Part shown: one piece after another, positions 37,179 to 47,467 of the stretch
Numbering within the stretch: the stretch's first letter is position 1
How the letters are laid out: every line of letters begins with the position of its first letter
DNA from: Aurantiochytrium sp. KH105
Lineage: Eukaryota > Sar > Bigyra > Thraustochytrida > Thraustochytriidae
Length of the DNA stretch: 64,000 bases
Assembly (NCBI GenBank): GCA_003116975.1
Contig: BGKB01000142.1
Location: 1 to 64,000 of the forward strand
Direction of reading: 5' to 3'
Made by a program: the position numbers and the translations under genes
The notes under the pieces: model-generated
The model's database searches: none
The model's input: only the letters and a program-made list of their open reading frames with translations
Told to the model about the DNA's origin: nothing

Positions 37179-37480
37179 TAGTTTGTTGGGTCAAAAAAGC
37201 AGAGCGACACCTAGTTTGTTTGGTCAAAAACAGAGTGACATTTTGTTTGTTTGTTCCAAAAAACAAAAGAGCGACACCTCGTTGTTGGGTCATAAAAGCA
37301 GAGCGGCACCTAGTTTGTTTGGTCAAAAACAGAGTGACATCTTGTTTGTTTGTTCCAAAAAACAAAAGAGCGACACCTCGTTGTTGGATCGAAAAAGCAG
37401 AGCAACACCTCGTTGTTGGGTCGAAAAAGCAGAGCGAAACCTCGTTGTTGGGTCACAAAGACAGAGTGACACATTGTTGA
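37150..37480 (+). repeat. Minisatellite, ~33 bp unit, about ten units
   Basis: Imperfect units of the form GAGCGACACCTCGTTGTTGG plus TCGAAAAAGCA are arranged in a higher-order pattern. A block of about 110 bases containing TTTGGTCAAAAACAGAGTGACAT and CCAAAAAACAAAAGAGCGAC-like segments occurs twice (around 37205-37290 and 37310-37395). Only about two related units follow copy 1 of the gene, so the array expanded after or beside the second copy. Confidence 0.9.
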
Positions 37481-38424
37481 TTTACATCTCACTTGTCAAG
37501 GTTTCGGGCTTGGCTTATTCTAACTATTCCAGACGACGATTCCAGGCATTGCAGAACATGACAAACTAAGGCAAAACGGAACACATTTCCTGAACAGACC
37601 TTGTTGAAGTGCCTTGCTTTGCCCATCTTGGTCAATTCGTTGCGCGCGGCACGGCCCGAGCGTTCTCAGCGCTTCGAACGGATTTAATTAACGTGGGCAC
37701 GACTCACTAAGATGAAGAATCCGATTCCAAGTTGGGGTGGGCCTTTTCGTATGTCCCTCCCATAGAAATCGAGTTTGTCCTGCTTGGCCTGGACTAGACT
37801 AGACTAGACTAGACTAGGACTAGGCTAGGCCTCGTTATCTTGGGTCGTTCGCTGCCAGAAACTTGAGCGGACTCGCTCGGCTCACCACCAGCCCCGCCCA
37901 CCGACCGACCGGTTTACTTCTCTTCTCCACCCCTTCCTTCCTCTCCATTCCCAAACCGCGCTGTTTCGTCCTTGCACGGGTCGCTCATCTTCTCGGACAG
38001 TCGTCCTGTTCTGCGGGCCTCTTCCCCCGCCCGTAGCGTGCTCGTTCGTCGCCTTCGTCTTCCCTCGCTCGCTCGCTCGCTCGCTGCTTTCCGCGGCCCG
38101 AGGCGGTTTCCGCCGCTTTGGCCCTCGTCCCTCCCTCCCTCCCTCCCTCCCTCCCTCCCTCTCTCCCTCTGCGTCCCGTGCGGCCCTGCGCTGTCACCCC
38201 GTCACGAGGTTTCCTCTTTCCTTTCCGTCGCTCTTTCCCCTTCTTGCTTCTCTCTTAGCGCCCCTCCCTCCCTCAGAGAAAGAGACGACCGCGCTCTCAC
38301 TGGGGTCCAAGCGCACCCGCGCAGGGAGGAGGAAGGCAAGGCGCGCACACGCTGCGCTGCGCGGCGGGCGGCCGGGCGGCGGGCGAGCGCGCGCAGCCGC
38401 GCAGCCGCGCAGCCGCGGGCCGCG
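37481..38424. other. Intergenic and leader of the fucosyltransferase-like gene
   Basis: Contains a (GACTA)n tract at about 37793-37816, (TCGC)n at about 38073-38092 and (CCCT)n at about 38128-38160. The frame of the next gene is open from 37972, but this part is a low-complexity Ser/Pro/Arg translation with simple repeats, which I regard as 5' leader. Confidence 0.55.
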
Positions 38425-39398
38425 ATGCAGATGCTGCGCTACGCGCACTACTTCGTGCTGGCGGGCGTGGCGCTGCTGGTGCTCGAGACCCTCGTCGAGT
38501 ACAGGGCATCGCTCGCGCCCGCCGTCGTCTTCACGGACCTGACTTTAGACCTGAGCGCGGGATACGCGCCAGACGCCGCGGCGACAGCAGCCTTGCCGCC
38601 GCTGCCGGCGGAGCCGACAGAAGCGCCCGCGCAGCCGACAGAAGCGCCCGCGCAGCCGAAGCCCGCAACACGACGAAAAAGGCGGTCAACTGCGCTGCTC
38701 TCGGAGCCATACGCAGGCGCGCCGAGCACATTTCCCGGAAGCCGCTTCGAAGACCTCGCGGAGCACGAGGTCCAGGCCAAGCAGTGGCTGGTCTTCCAGC
38801 AGAGCGGCGGCTTCAATAACCAGCGCATTATTCTCGAGCGCGCCTTGCGCATTTGCAAGCTGCTCAAGAGGACATGTCTTGTACCGCCAGCAGGCCGTCA
38901 CTCGAGCATGTTCAAGAACTACAACAGGCTCGACGCGGACGAAATTATTGCCATGGACCGCGTCTTGGACTTTGGCCTGCTGCAAGATTACCAAGAAGCC
39001 GTGCCTTCTGCACTTAGGTTCGAAGACACTTTACCGATCCTGCAAAAGGCATTTCCCGAGTCAACCCAGTGGCACGTCATCGAACAGTCGCGTGCCGAAA
39101 GGAAAAAGACACCACTGGGATACGAAAACATCACCGCGCTCGCCGCAAACCCTGCGTCTGTCATATATATTGCGGGGCCCACCATGTGGCAGCGCTTTGC
39201 ACCGGGGTTCGACGAAGAGGTGCACCCATATATCCGCTACGCGCCATTTTTTCGCGCCATCTCGCTCGATCTCGCGAGATCGCTTCGTCTCGGCCGCCAC
39301 TATATTTGTGTTCATTCGCGACCCAGCGATCATGGCGAGAAATGGGAGGCACGCATGGCAAACAACACCCCGCCAGCTCTTCCGATGGAGCACGTTAA

Positions 39399-39448
<50 letters not shown>

Positions 39449-40002
39449 CTGCTGCGAATGTCACTGCTAGTAGTGGTAGCGTTAGTCACAGCAACACTGT
39501 CGAGGGCGGGAACTCATCCGCGATCAAAGTTCCCACGGCTCCTCCAACGCCAAAGGTGAGGCACGCCAACGGGTTCTCTACAAAGTACCTGCCATCCGAT
39601 GACGCGATCGCTGACCCGGGCACTTATCTTCAACGTGAAATTTGGCTGGCCATTGCAGAGGCAGGACTCGACGCAAACCTCTTTCGCCGCATCTACATTG
39701 CCACAAAGCCGAACATCAATCGTCAGCTCTTTGCAAATATTACGGCTGGAAGAAGTGACATGAGGGTTTATCTATCTGGCGACATGCCACCACGCGTTTC
39801 TGCAGCTCTCGCTGCTGTCTTTCCGCGTCCGGAGCAAGTTCGTCTCCAAAATGATATTCTCGGTATCGTGGAGCAGCTCATTTGTGCGCGTGCATTCGTG
39901 TACATTGGCTTTAGCGGGTCTTCCTTTTCCGAGTATATTGCGCGTATGCGACGCGAGCCCATGCGGAATTTGATTGTTGGCGAACTCGGCCAAGTGTGGT
40001 AA
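38425..40002 (+). CDS. Type II membrane protein, O-fucosyltransferase-like
   Basis: A 525-residue protein when started at the ATG at 38425, which is followed at once by a signal-anchor helix (YFVLAGVALLVLETLV), the usual form of a Golgi/ER glycosyltransferase. A Pro/Ala/Glu stem with a short repeat (TEAPAQP twice) leads into a catalytic region resembling GDP-fucose protein O-fucosyltransferases: QQSGGFNNQRIILERAL near residue 130, ICVHSRPSDH near 300 and a C-terminal VYIGFSGSSFSEYI with RRIYIATKP before it. A run of 16 alanines lies inside the domain (39400-39447). It could transfer fucose or another sugar to secreted proteins; donor and acceptor are unproven. The alternative start is the ATG two codons later. 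Confidence 0.72.
39400..39447 (+). repeat. (GCT)15-GCC tract coding for polyalanine
   Basis: Fifteen GCT codons and one GCC in frame within the fucosyltransferase-like gene, encoding 16 alanines in a probable surface loop between the HSRPSD and IYIATKP motifs. Likely length-polymorphic. Confidence 0.95.
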
Positions 40003-40827
40003 ATCGCGTGATCGAATCATTGGCAAAGAGCGTGGGACCTTTGTTCTTTGAGAATCTGTCGCGGTCACAACTATCTATCCACCCATCTATCAAGTATAAG
40101 AAGCTTCTCGCAGAGGACGAGAGGCTTGTCTGGACTCGCGATCTTACAGTCTCCGATAAGATTCACTTCTTGATCGAAAGAAACCACGCATCTTTCAATG
40201 TAACGATCGACTGGTCCAATAACACACACACACCGTAAGATCGTCGTTGTTATCAGAATGGTGTCCGACAGTCATTGTAAAAGGTAGCTTCTTCTTTTTT
40301 AAAAATGGAAATGAAAAAGGTGATGTAGGCCTAGTACAAAGGAATGAGTGTTCGCGTTGGTCCAAAGAATTGGACCGTTGAGCGCAAAGTCTCGGAACGA
40401 AAGCTTGTCGCAGCGAAAGCCTGGCAAATAAGACATGGTCAGACGGATGTGCAAGCAGCCTGCTTGAGGCAAATATACAAACGAAACGTTGTCGTCAGCT
40501 TTATTTTGTTTGAAAACCTTCGTTCTTGTGGAACACAAGAAGAAATTCAGTCAAACTTCAGACAACCTTCTCTGTTGTTCTTGCGACTCCGAAGCAAATA
40601 CAAAGGAAATGAAGTTTCGCCTTCCTATAGCTTCAGACAAATCTACTCTGTGGTTGTGAACACAAAAGAAACTCGGTTTAGCCAAACTTCAGACAATCTA
40701 CTCTGCTGTTGTTGTGACCCACAGCCGGGCCCACCTCACTTGTCAGTCGCCATGTCCCCACAACCTCTACGACAGCGAACGGACGGGTGCTGGCAACGAA
40801 GGTGGGCTTTCACGATATCCCGGCAGC
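40003..40827. other. Intergenic, convergent 3' ends, degenerate repeats
   Basis: No supported gene. Between about 40505 and 40720 a unit containing GTGAACACAAGAAGAAA and AACTTCAGACAA-CTACTCTG occurs two to three times with changes. It lies between the 3' ends of the fucosyltransferase-like and rhomboid genes. Confidence 0.5.
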
Positions 40828-42021
40828 TCAGCATTCCCACCAAAGGTCTTCTTCGCTCGCCCCAATCGGAAGGGGAACACAACTAATGTACGAGCACCAA
40901 TCGCAGGAATCTACCACATTGACATCAAGGTAGAGCACAAGCGTAAGCACGACAAAGAGGATTGGCAGAATCACGAGGGCGAGACTCTGCACAATGACCT
41001 GGTACGTTTTGCGTTGCTGAAGATCGCCCCAAATGTTGTAGCGTTTCTGTACGAGAAGCGTAAAGCCAAGAAAAAGCCCACAGCAGAATCCTCCGAAGTG
41101 AGCAAAGTTGTCGAGATACGGGAGCAGCCCGAGACCCAGGTTGAAGATCGTCGCAAGTACGAGCTGCAGCAACACCCACTTGGCAGAATTGCCATAGAGC
41201 GACCAATTGTGCAAGAGATCTGACCAGGCAGCACCGAAAAGACCGAACAGAGCTCCAGAGGCGCCCACGGACAGCTGCTGGGGCAGAAAGATGGCCGAGA
41301 GCAGGACTCCAAAGATGCCAGAGCCAATGAAGATGATACTGATCTTGAGGGAGCCAAAGTCTCGCTCCATGGAAAAGCCAATGTTATACAGAGCGAGCAA
41401 GTTGAAGAGCAAGTGCACAAAACCGGCGTGAAGTATGATGGGTGTGAAGATGCGGTAAAACTCGCCCTCGAGAATCAACGAGGTGTCTTTGGCTCCCATC
41501 TTGCTCAGCGTCTCCACGGACGGGCCGAGGAGCGGGTTCACTTGGTAGTCTTCTAGCTTCCAGCCATTCACGCCCACTTCGGCGATCATGACAATGATGA
41601 GTACCACGGCCGTGCATCGGCTAAACCACGGCGTATGGTCCTCGTCGCGAGCAAAGACCTCGCCTTCGTGCGCGCGGTCGAATGCTGCGACTTGCGTGTA
41701 CATGTCGTCAAGATCGGCCTGGTGCATGGCAGCCGCGAGGCTGCGGTCGCCCTCGGTCATGATGCGCTCGCGTTCACGACGGCGCTGCTCCTCCTCGAGA
41801 GCCTCGCGTTGAAGTCGCTCCGCGTACGTCTCGTCATGGGTATGGTGTGTGCGGACGACGCTTTCTGCGCTTTCCCCGAGCGCCACCTCGCGCGCGACGT
41901 CGCTATCGCTGCGTGGCAAAATCACCACCGCGGGCACGGCATCCACCGGCGACGCAATGGAGAACGCGGAGTCCACGGACCGTCTGTCTGCGCTCGCACG
42001 GTCCTCCGACCTTCTCGGCAT
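40828..42021 (-). CDS. Rhomboid-family intramembrane serine protease
   Basis: A 397-residue protein from the ATG at 42021. The frame is open further upstream, but that part is Arg-rich low-complexity translation of the divergent promoter. Residues 1-130 are cytosolic and charged, with a coiled-coil-like stretch (EEEQRRRERERIM). The rhomboid core follows: first helix ~135-150, H203..N207 in the second helix (HAGFVHLLFNLLALYN), catalytic S255 in GASGALFG and catalytic H308 in AHFGG. Both members of the Ser-His dyad are present, so it should be an active protease rather than an iRhom. The C-terminal tail is Cys/Trp-rich (CDWCSYISC, ending DLWWEC). Substrate and compartment are unknown. The leader holds a GCAA tract about 60 bases upstream. 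Confidence 0.92.
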   Translation of the reverse strand: MPRRSEDRASADRRSVDSAFSIASPVDAVPAVVILPRSDSDVAREVALGESAESVVRTHHTHDETYAERLQREALEEEQRRRERERIMTEGDRSLAAAMHQADLDDMYTQVAAFDRAHEGEVFARDEDHTPWFSRCTAVVLIIVMIAEVGVNGWKLEDYQVNPLLGPSVETLSKMGAKDTSLILEGEFYRIFTPIILHAGFVHLLFNLLALYNIGFSMERDFGSLKISIIFIGSGIFGVLLSAIFLPQQLSVGASGALFGLFGAAWSDLLHNWSLYGNSAKWVLLQLVLATIFNLGLGLLPYLDNFAHFGGFCCGLFLGFTLLVQKRYNIWGDLQQRKTYQVIVQSLALVILPILFVVLTLVLYLDVNVVDSCDWCSYISCVPLPIGASEEDLWWEC

Positions 42022-43182
42022 CGTGCCCGGCTGCCTCGCTGCCTGCCTCGCTCGCCCGCTTTCTCGCTTTCTCGCTTGCTTGCTTGCTTTCCCGCTCCCT
42101 CGCACCTGCCTCCGCGGGTACGAACGAGAGAAAGTCCAGGTCCAGCGAGCCCTCGCTTCGCCTCGGACGGGCTCGTGCCGCGCCGCCGCCGAGGAGCAGC
42201 TCGCCGCGCACGGCGTCTCCGGGGTCCCCGCGCGCCGTGGACGCGACGCGGGTTTGCTGCCGCGCGCGCCTCGCCTCGCCTCGCCTCGCCCGTGCTGCCG
42301 CGCCCGAAGAAGCTGCTCTTGCTCTTGTTCTTCAAGTCGAGCTCCAACTTGTTGTCGCTGTTCTTGTGCACTGCACACCCCGTCGACCGTGAAGCCTGCG
42401 GCACTCGCGCGGCGCCAGCGCGTGCAGCGGGGGCGCCCAGGGTTGGCACGGACGCACGCACGCGCGCGCCTCGGCCGGCCACGGCGTGCTCGCGCCAGAG
42501 CTGGAGGGGCGGCGGCCGAGGGGCGGCGGCCTGCGCGTACCCCGGCGGCGGCTCGTGCTGCAGGTCCAGGAAAAGAAAGTAGCAGCACGTGCACATCGCT
42601 CCTTCGCAGACTGCCCCCCGGGCCGCGCCTTCCTTCCCGCGCAAGAGGGGCATTTCCGGAGTCTATACCCAGAACCCGCCTTAAACCCAATATCCAGACA
42701 CGGCCCCTCGACTCGCAACGTAAGGCGGGTATAAACTGTGGAACCCATTTCGGAGAGTTCCCCCGGCCGGCAGACCAGAATCCAGGCGAGCGAAGCCGGC
42801 CGCGCGAGCCGCGCCGAGCCCAGCCGAGCTCCACCCGGCGCGCCGGAGCAGCGCGAGGCCGGTCGGCCGTGGCCGCGGCGCGGCGCCGAGGAAGACTCTC
42901 CGCCCTCCGCCGCGCGCGAGAGGGCCCGCGCGAGACGAGAGCTTCGCCGACGGAGAGAAGGAGCACTCGCGCACGCTCGCTTCGCAAGCAAGCAAGCAAG
43001 CAAGCAAGCAAACCAGCAAGCGCGCGAGCCAGCGTGTGAGGGGGAACGTGCCGTGCGCGGCAGCGGCCTGCGCGAGAGGAGGAGAGATCGATCGTCGCAC
43101 CTTCGCGTGAAGGGCGCCCGGCGTGCAGACAAAAGACCATCTCGCCCCGCGCGCGCGCGGAGAGGACAGAAGATACGCGAGA
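42022..43182. promoter_or_regulatory. Divergent promoter region (rhomboid / BRO1)
   Basis: 1.16 kb, very GC-rich, between outward-facing genes. It contains GCAA-type tracts close to both genes (about 42070-42090 read on the minus strand; 42985-43009 on the plus strand), CTCGC repeats at about 42270-42290 and no supported ORF. Confidence 0.55.
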
Positions 43183-45888
43183 ATGCTGGCCGTACCGCTG
43201 AAAGAGACCAAGGGCCTGGACTGGTCAGGACCCCTGCGCACGTACATCTCGAGTAACTACAGCCCCGAGGAGCTCGACAAGCATGCGAGCTCGATCCAGC
43301 GGCTGAGCACAACCCGCGAGAGAGTCGCCAATGCGACCGGTGCCGGCGACAGCTCCGTGGAGGCCATGGAGAGCTACCTGACGATGCTGGGGGACGTCGA
43401 GCCCCGCTTTCCCCTCGGCGAAGGCGGCCTCAAGCTGACCTTTGTCTGGTACGACGCCCTGCGACCCACAAAGAAGTTGAGCATGACCCAATTCGAATTT
43501 GAACGCGCGAGCGTTCTCTTCAATTTGGCCGCTGTGCTCTCGCATCAGGGCATGGTGCAAGATCGCAGCGACATGGGCGGCTTGAAAAAGGCTTGCGCTT
43601 TTTTCCAGCGCGCGGCCGGCATCTTTTTTCACTTGCGCGATAACGTCGTCGGCCATCGTCTGCTCGGCCCCACGCTCACGGACATGTCTCCCGATGGCCT
43701 CGAAATGCTCACCAACCTGATGCTGGCCCAGGCGCAAGCATGCTTTTACGAAAAGGCCATCCGCGATGAGCTCAAGCCCGCCATTCTCAGCAAACTATCC
43801 TCGCAGGCCTGCGAGTGGTACGGCTGCGCCCTCGAGGCCGCTTCGTCCTCGACGCTCGCGGCCACCCTTGACCCAACCTGGGCCGTTCATCTTGATTTCC
43901 AGCACAAGTGCTTTCAGGCCTCGACCCAGTTCCAGTACGCCAAAGTTGTTCATGAAGTCGCAGAGGAGACGACCGAGGGATATGGCGAGGAGATCTCGCG
44001 CCTTGGGCTCGCCAGTCAGCTCTGCGAGGAGGCCATTTACGCTGGCCAAAAGGGCCGCCTGCCGGGTTCCATGCTGGAGACGGTGCGCCATCTTCGCCAA
44101 GTGATTCACAGTCGCCTCGACGATGCCTCGGATGACAACAACCGCATCTACATGCAGCCCATCCCGCCCGCAAGGTCTCTTTCGACGCCACCCATGGCCG
44201 CACTCGCCAAACCAATCGCCCCCCCTGATCACCTTGCCTACACGGCCGACATTTCCCAAACGCTGCGTCGGGGTAGCGACGTGTACGAGGAGGCGCTCTT
44301 CGCAGGCCTGCTTCCTGTCGTCATGCAAGAGGCCGACACCTTGTACAAGAGCCGGCTCACGCACATGGTCGAAGAGTTTGGAAACAAGGTGCAGGACGCC
44401 ACAGAGACGGTGAAGCTCCGCCTTTCCGAAGCGGGCCTTCCTGCCGCTGTAGAGGCAGGTGACGCCTCGCAAGACGGCATTCCCGAAGCTGTCTGGACCC
44501 GTATCGAGAGCGGCGTACTTTCGCGTGGTGGCGTTTCGGGTCTGCAAGGTTCTCTTCGGGACAACGATGCGCTTGCAGCCAAGTCCGGCGAGGAGCTTCG
44601 CTCGATCGAAGCCAAACTCCAAGAGGAGGAACAAGAGGATGCAGCGTGCCGCTCGGCGTGGGGCGAGCTCTGGACAATCACGCCCTCGGCCAACTTGAGC
44701 TTGCACATGCGGGGTGACGTCTCGCGCTACAAGAGTCTCGTCGCCGAGGCTCATGCTTCGGACGGAGTTTTGCGTGAGAAGCTTGCGGCGTCCAAAAACA
44801 AAATGGAGATCCTCAGCTACAGCCGCTCGAACCTCGACCGCATGTTTCCTTCTTCGGACGAAGTTGACGATAACCCGGATGTCGAGGCCACGCGCACGGA
44901 CCTTGCGCTCATGCTCGTGGACTTGGGCGCCAGCATTCAGGAACTCGAGGGTCTGCAGGGTCAGCTTGTCGACGAAACTGCGTCAGACTCAATCGCGGCT
45001 GCCATGATGAGTGCGCCCGGCGGCGCCAGTGCGATTGCGGCCAGCGAGTCAAAGCTTTCCAAGCTTATCGACAGCGAGATGCACAAGTACGATCAAATGC
45101 TCGAAGAGATGGAGCATCGAATCGATGATCTTCCGGCGATGCTCAGCAAAGTTCTGGATCTCAACTTTGAGTTTTCCAAGATGCGTGGACAGTCCGAAGG
45201 ATCGATCAAGCGCGAGGGTCTCATTGCTGAGATTGACCAAGCCATTGAGGCCTTTGACGAGCTCGCCACCTACATTCTTGAAGGCGAAAAGTTCTATCTG
45301 AACCTTTCGGGTCGCATCGAGCAGCTGAGAACGACCGCCATGGACCATTGCTACGTCCGCGAGCTGCAGCGCAAGGAACTCGAGACCGAGCTTTCCTCTC
45401 GTTTTGGTGGCGGTCCTCCTTCTGCACAGCAGCAGCAGCAGCAGCAGCGGCAGCCGCAGGGGGCGTATCCGGGCATGGACCGTCCTGGCTACAACCGAAT
45501 GCAGTCGCAGCCTCTCATGACACCCTATGCAGTGGGCTCCGCGGGTGATGGTGCTGCGCAAGCCTTTCCCATGGGCCGGTCTGCTGTACAGACCGTTCCC
45601 GCGATGCCGGCGTACCCCATGGATGGTGGCGAATCCGCGCCTATGGCGGCTCAGGTAAGCGCTCCACCACCTCCCTCGTACTCGAGCGCGACGGGAGGCA
45701 GTACAGGCGATGCCGCCAAAATCGCACAAATGCGTGCCGCACTAGGAAAATCTGTTTCTGATGAGCGCTTGGCAGAAGCTCTCGATGGTGCTGGTGGAGA
45801 TGTCAACCGTGCGATCAATCACATTCTTGGTGCAGAGCCTTCGCCTTCGAGCAAGCGAACCTCAAAGAAGCGCTTTGGTTGGAGGTAA
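43183..45888 (+). CDS. BRO1-domain protein, ALIX/Bro1-like, with C-terminal UBA-like motif
   Basis: A 901-residue protein. The N-terminal BRO1 domain (~1-370) has the classic stretches WYDALRPTKKLSM, FERASVLFNLAAVLS and FFQRAAGIFFHLRDN, which in ALIX bind ESCRT-III. A helical V-domain-like region (~370-710) follows, with heptad-like stretches. Then comes a Gln/Pro-rich linker (a poly-Q run at ~749, APPPPSYSS). The last ~60 residues contain KIAQMRAALGKSVSDERLAE followed by AGGDVNRAINHILG, which looks like a UBA-like ubiquitin-binding helix bundle; standard ALIX lacks this. Expected role: ESCRT-dependent endosomal sorting and membrane scission. The ATG at 43183 gives the normal BRO1 N-terminus. 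It is divergent from the rhomboid gene. Confidence 0.9.
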   Translation: MLAVPLKETKGLDWSGPLRTYISSNYSPEELDKHASSIQRLSTTRERVANATGAGDSSVEAMESYLTMLGDVEPRFPLGEGGLKLTFVWYDALRPTKKLSMTQFEFERASVLFNLAAVLSHQGMVQDRSDMGGLKKACAFFQRAAGIFFHLRDNVVGHRLLGPTLTDMSPDGLEMLTNLMLAQAQACFYEKAIRDELKPAILSKLSSQACEWYGCALEAASSSTLAATLDPTWAVHLDFQHKCFQASTQFQYAKVVHEVAEETTEGYGEEISRLGLASQLCEEAIYAGQKGRLPGSMLETVRHLRQVIHSRLDDASDDNNRIYMQPIPPARSLSTPPMAALAKPIAPPDHLAYTADISQTLRRGSDVYEEALFAGLLPVVMQEADTLYKSRLTHMVEEFGNKVQDATETVKLRLSEAGLPAAVEAGDASQDGIPEAVWTRIESGVLSRGGVSGLQGSLRDNDALAAKSGEELRSIEAKLQEEEQEDAACRSAWGELWTITPSANLSLHMRGDVSRYKSLVAEAHASDGVLREKLAASKNKMEILSYSRSNLDRMFPSSDEVDDNPDVEATRTDLALMLVDLGASIQELEGLQGQLVDETASDSIAAAMMSAPGGASAIAASESKLSKLIDSEMHKYDQMLEEMEHRIDDLPAMLSKVLDLNFEFSKMRGQSEGSIKREGLIAEIDQAIEAFDELATYILEGEKFYLNLSGRIEQLRTTAMDHCYVRELQRKELETELSSRFGGGPPSAQQQQQQQRQPQGAYPGMDRPGYNRMQSQPLMTPYAVGSAGDGAAQAFPMGRSAVQTVPAMPAYPMDGGESAPMAAQVSAPPPPSYSSATGGSTGDAAKIAQMRAALGKSVSDERLAEALDGAGGDVNRAINHILGAEPSPSSKRTSKKRFGWR

Positions 45889-46292
45889 ACTCTTCTTCTT
45901 TCGCACATTTAGCTCTTACCACACCCGCGCGGCGGAAAACTCATTTACTGTCAGGCTGGTGAGGGCTCTTTCTTTTTCCCCCCAAAAATTAATTCTTTGT
46001 GAAGTTTATGCTTTTCTCTTTGTTCCTCAAGATCCCCAAAAGCCTTGCCGATTTCTGACTGTCCCTTTTATTCCTCGACCCCAAAACGCCTCGTCGATTT
46101 TCAGCTGTGCCCCATTGCTCTATCCTCTGACGAGATGGGCATCACTGAAGGTAGTATACGTACAACCTACGCATTCATACGAATCATGGGTTACGATGAG
46201 CCAAGCGCACATCTGTGTCCGCCAAACTTCAAGTCACAGTCTGGTGCTGGTCGCAGACTGGACAAAGCGTGAACACGAACTTGCGAACGAAA
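45889..46292. other. Intergenic, nothing seen
   Basis: About 400 bases between the BRO1 and SDR genes on the same strand, AT-richer than the genes. No feature recognised beyond the presumed 3' UTR and promoter. Confidence 0.5.
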
Positions 46293-47342
46293 ATGGCACA
46301 GACGCAGCAGCATCAGAGCGCAGTGAGCCGCCTCTTGCGCAGCGCGCTGTCAGACACGCGCGCGGTTGTGCGCGCTCTTCTGGCATGGGCTTTCCTTGTG
46401 CTCGCAAGGAAAGCTTTTCGCGTACTCCGTGCCAAGCGCGCTCTCCAAGTCTCGGGTAAAGGCAAGACTGCCGTGGTCACAGGTGGCGCCTCGGGCGTGG
46501 GGCGCAGCACGGTCGAGCTCCTCGCACGACAAGGATGGCGCGTGTACTGCGTCGATATCAATGAAGCAAATCTCGCCACGGTAGACCGGGACCTCCGCGA
46601 GCAGGCTGGCCTTGACGTGCGCACAGCTCGTACGAATGTCACAAGTCTCGAATCCTGCGAGGCGCTGCGCGACCGCGTCACGGAAGAGCTCAAGAGCGAT
46701 GTTGACCGACCCGGCCTTGACCTTCTCATCAACTGCGCTGCCGTCGCCTTCGTTGGTCCAGTCCTCAGTTGCCCTTGGACACAGATTGAGACGCAAATGC
46801 AAGTCAACCTTATGGGCCCGATCCGCATGTGCACCGCCTTCAAAGACACCCTCTTGGCGAGCGCCCATTCAAGTGCCATCGTCAATGTGGGAAGTATCTC
46901 GGGCCGCACTGCTTGGCCATGGCAGTGCGCCTATTCGTCGACCAAGGCTGGCTTGCTTGGCTTTGCTGAGACCCTGCGTCGAGAAATCGTCGCTTCGGGC
47001 CGAAGGCTCAGAGTTCACACGATTAATCCTGGCCCGATCGACACGCCTCTTGTCGCCGCACAGTCTGAAGCCGGAAAGCTCTGGCTCTCCGAGAATGCGA
47101 ACGACACTTTTGCGGATGCAATGGCCGCGACGGACGCACGCCACGATGGAGCTATGAGCATCAAGAACCGTTGGGTCTTTCTGGGCCCCGATGATGTGGC
47201 CAAAGCACTCGTCGCTGTCGCCAACGATCCTCTCTCGCCGTCCGTGTCGACAGTTGTCGCGCCCTTGTTTTGGCCCATCTATTCTCTTTTGCTCACCCTG
47301 CCCGAATCATGGGGAGACGCGCTCATGACGACGAACTTGTGA
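46293..47342 (+). CDS. Short-chain dehydrogenase/reductase, probably membrane-anchored
   Basis: A 349-residue classical SDR. The N-terminus is extended by about 55 residues with a hydrophobic segment (ALLAWAFLVLARKAF, ~29-43) that may anchor it to the ER or a lipid droplet. The cofactor motif is TGGASGVG (63-70), and the acidic D88 in VDIN suggests NAD(H) preference. The structural NAG motif appears as INCAA (146-150). The catalytic set is S201/S203 (NVGSISGR) with Y214 and K218 (YSSTK). PGPIDTPLV near residue 248 is the usual post-catalytic loop. Related proteins act on retinoids, steroids, 3-ketosphinganine or fatty acyl substrates; I cannot choose between these. ATG context GAAAATGG. The 3' end is 125 bases from the convergent methyltransferase gene. 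Confidence 0.87.
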   Translation: MAQTQQHQSAVSRLLRSALSDTRAVVRALLAWAFLVLARKAFRVLRAKRALQVSGKGKTAVVTGGASGVGRSTVELLARQGWRVYCVDINEANLATVDRDLREQAGLDVRTARTNVTSLESCEALRDRVTEELKSDVDRPGLDLLINCAAVAFVGPVLSCPWTQIETQMQVNLMGPIRMCTAFKDTLLASAHSSAIVNVGSISGRTAWPWQCAYSSTKAGLLGFAETLRREIVASGRRLRVHTINPGPIDTPLVAAQSEAGKLWLSENANDTFADAMAATDARHDGAMSIKNRWVFLGPDDVAKALVAVANDPLSPSVSTVVAPLFWPIYSLLLTLPESWGDALMTTNL

Positions 47343-47467
47343 GTCTCGTGGCGCAAGAGATGCAAGCCCGCAGCGATTACTGCTGCTACTGCTGGTGGTG
47401 GTGATAGTAGTGGTGGTGGTGGTGGCAATATAAAAAGTAAAAATGATTCACATCCATGTAATACACC
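47343..47467. other. Short convergent 3' spacer with trinucleotide tract
   Basis: 125 bases containing imperfect CTG/GTG repeats (about 47380-47425) between the convergent SDR and methyltransferase genes. Confidence 0.6.

Noticed and set aside
37141-37569. 142-codon plus-strand frame and overlapping frames in the minisatellite
   Set aside because: The repeat unit is close to a multiple of three and keeps frames open on both strands. The translation is only the repeat.
42022-43140. 373-residue N-terminal extension of the rhomboid frame
   Set aside because: Low-complexity Arg/Ala/Ser translation of the divergent promoter. The ATG at 42021 gives a normal rhomboid N-terminus.
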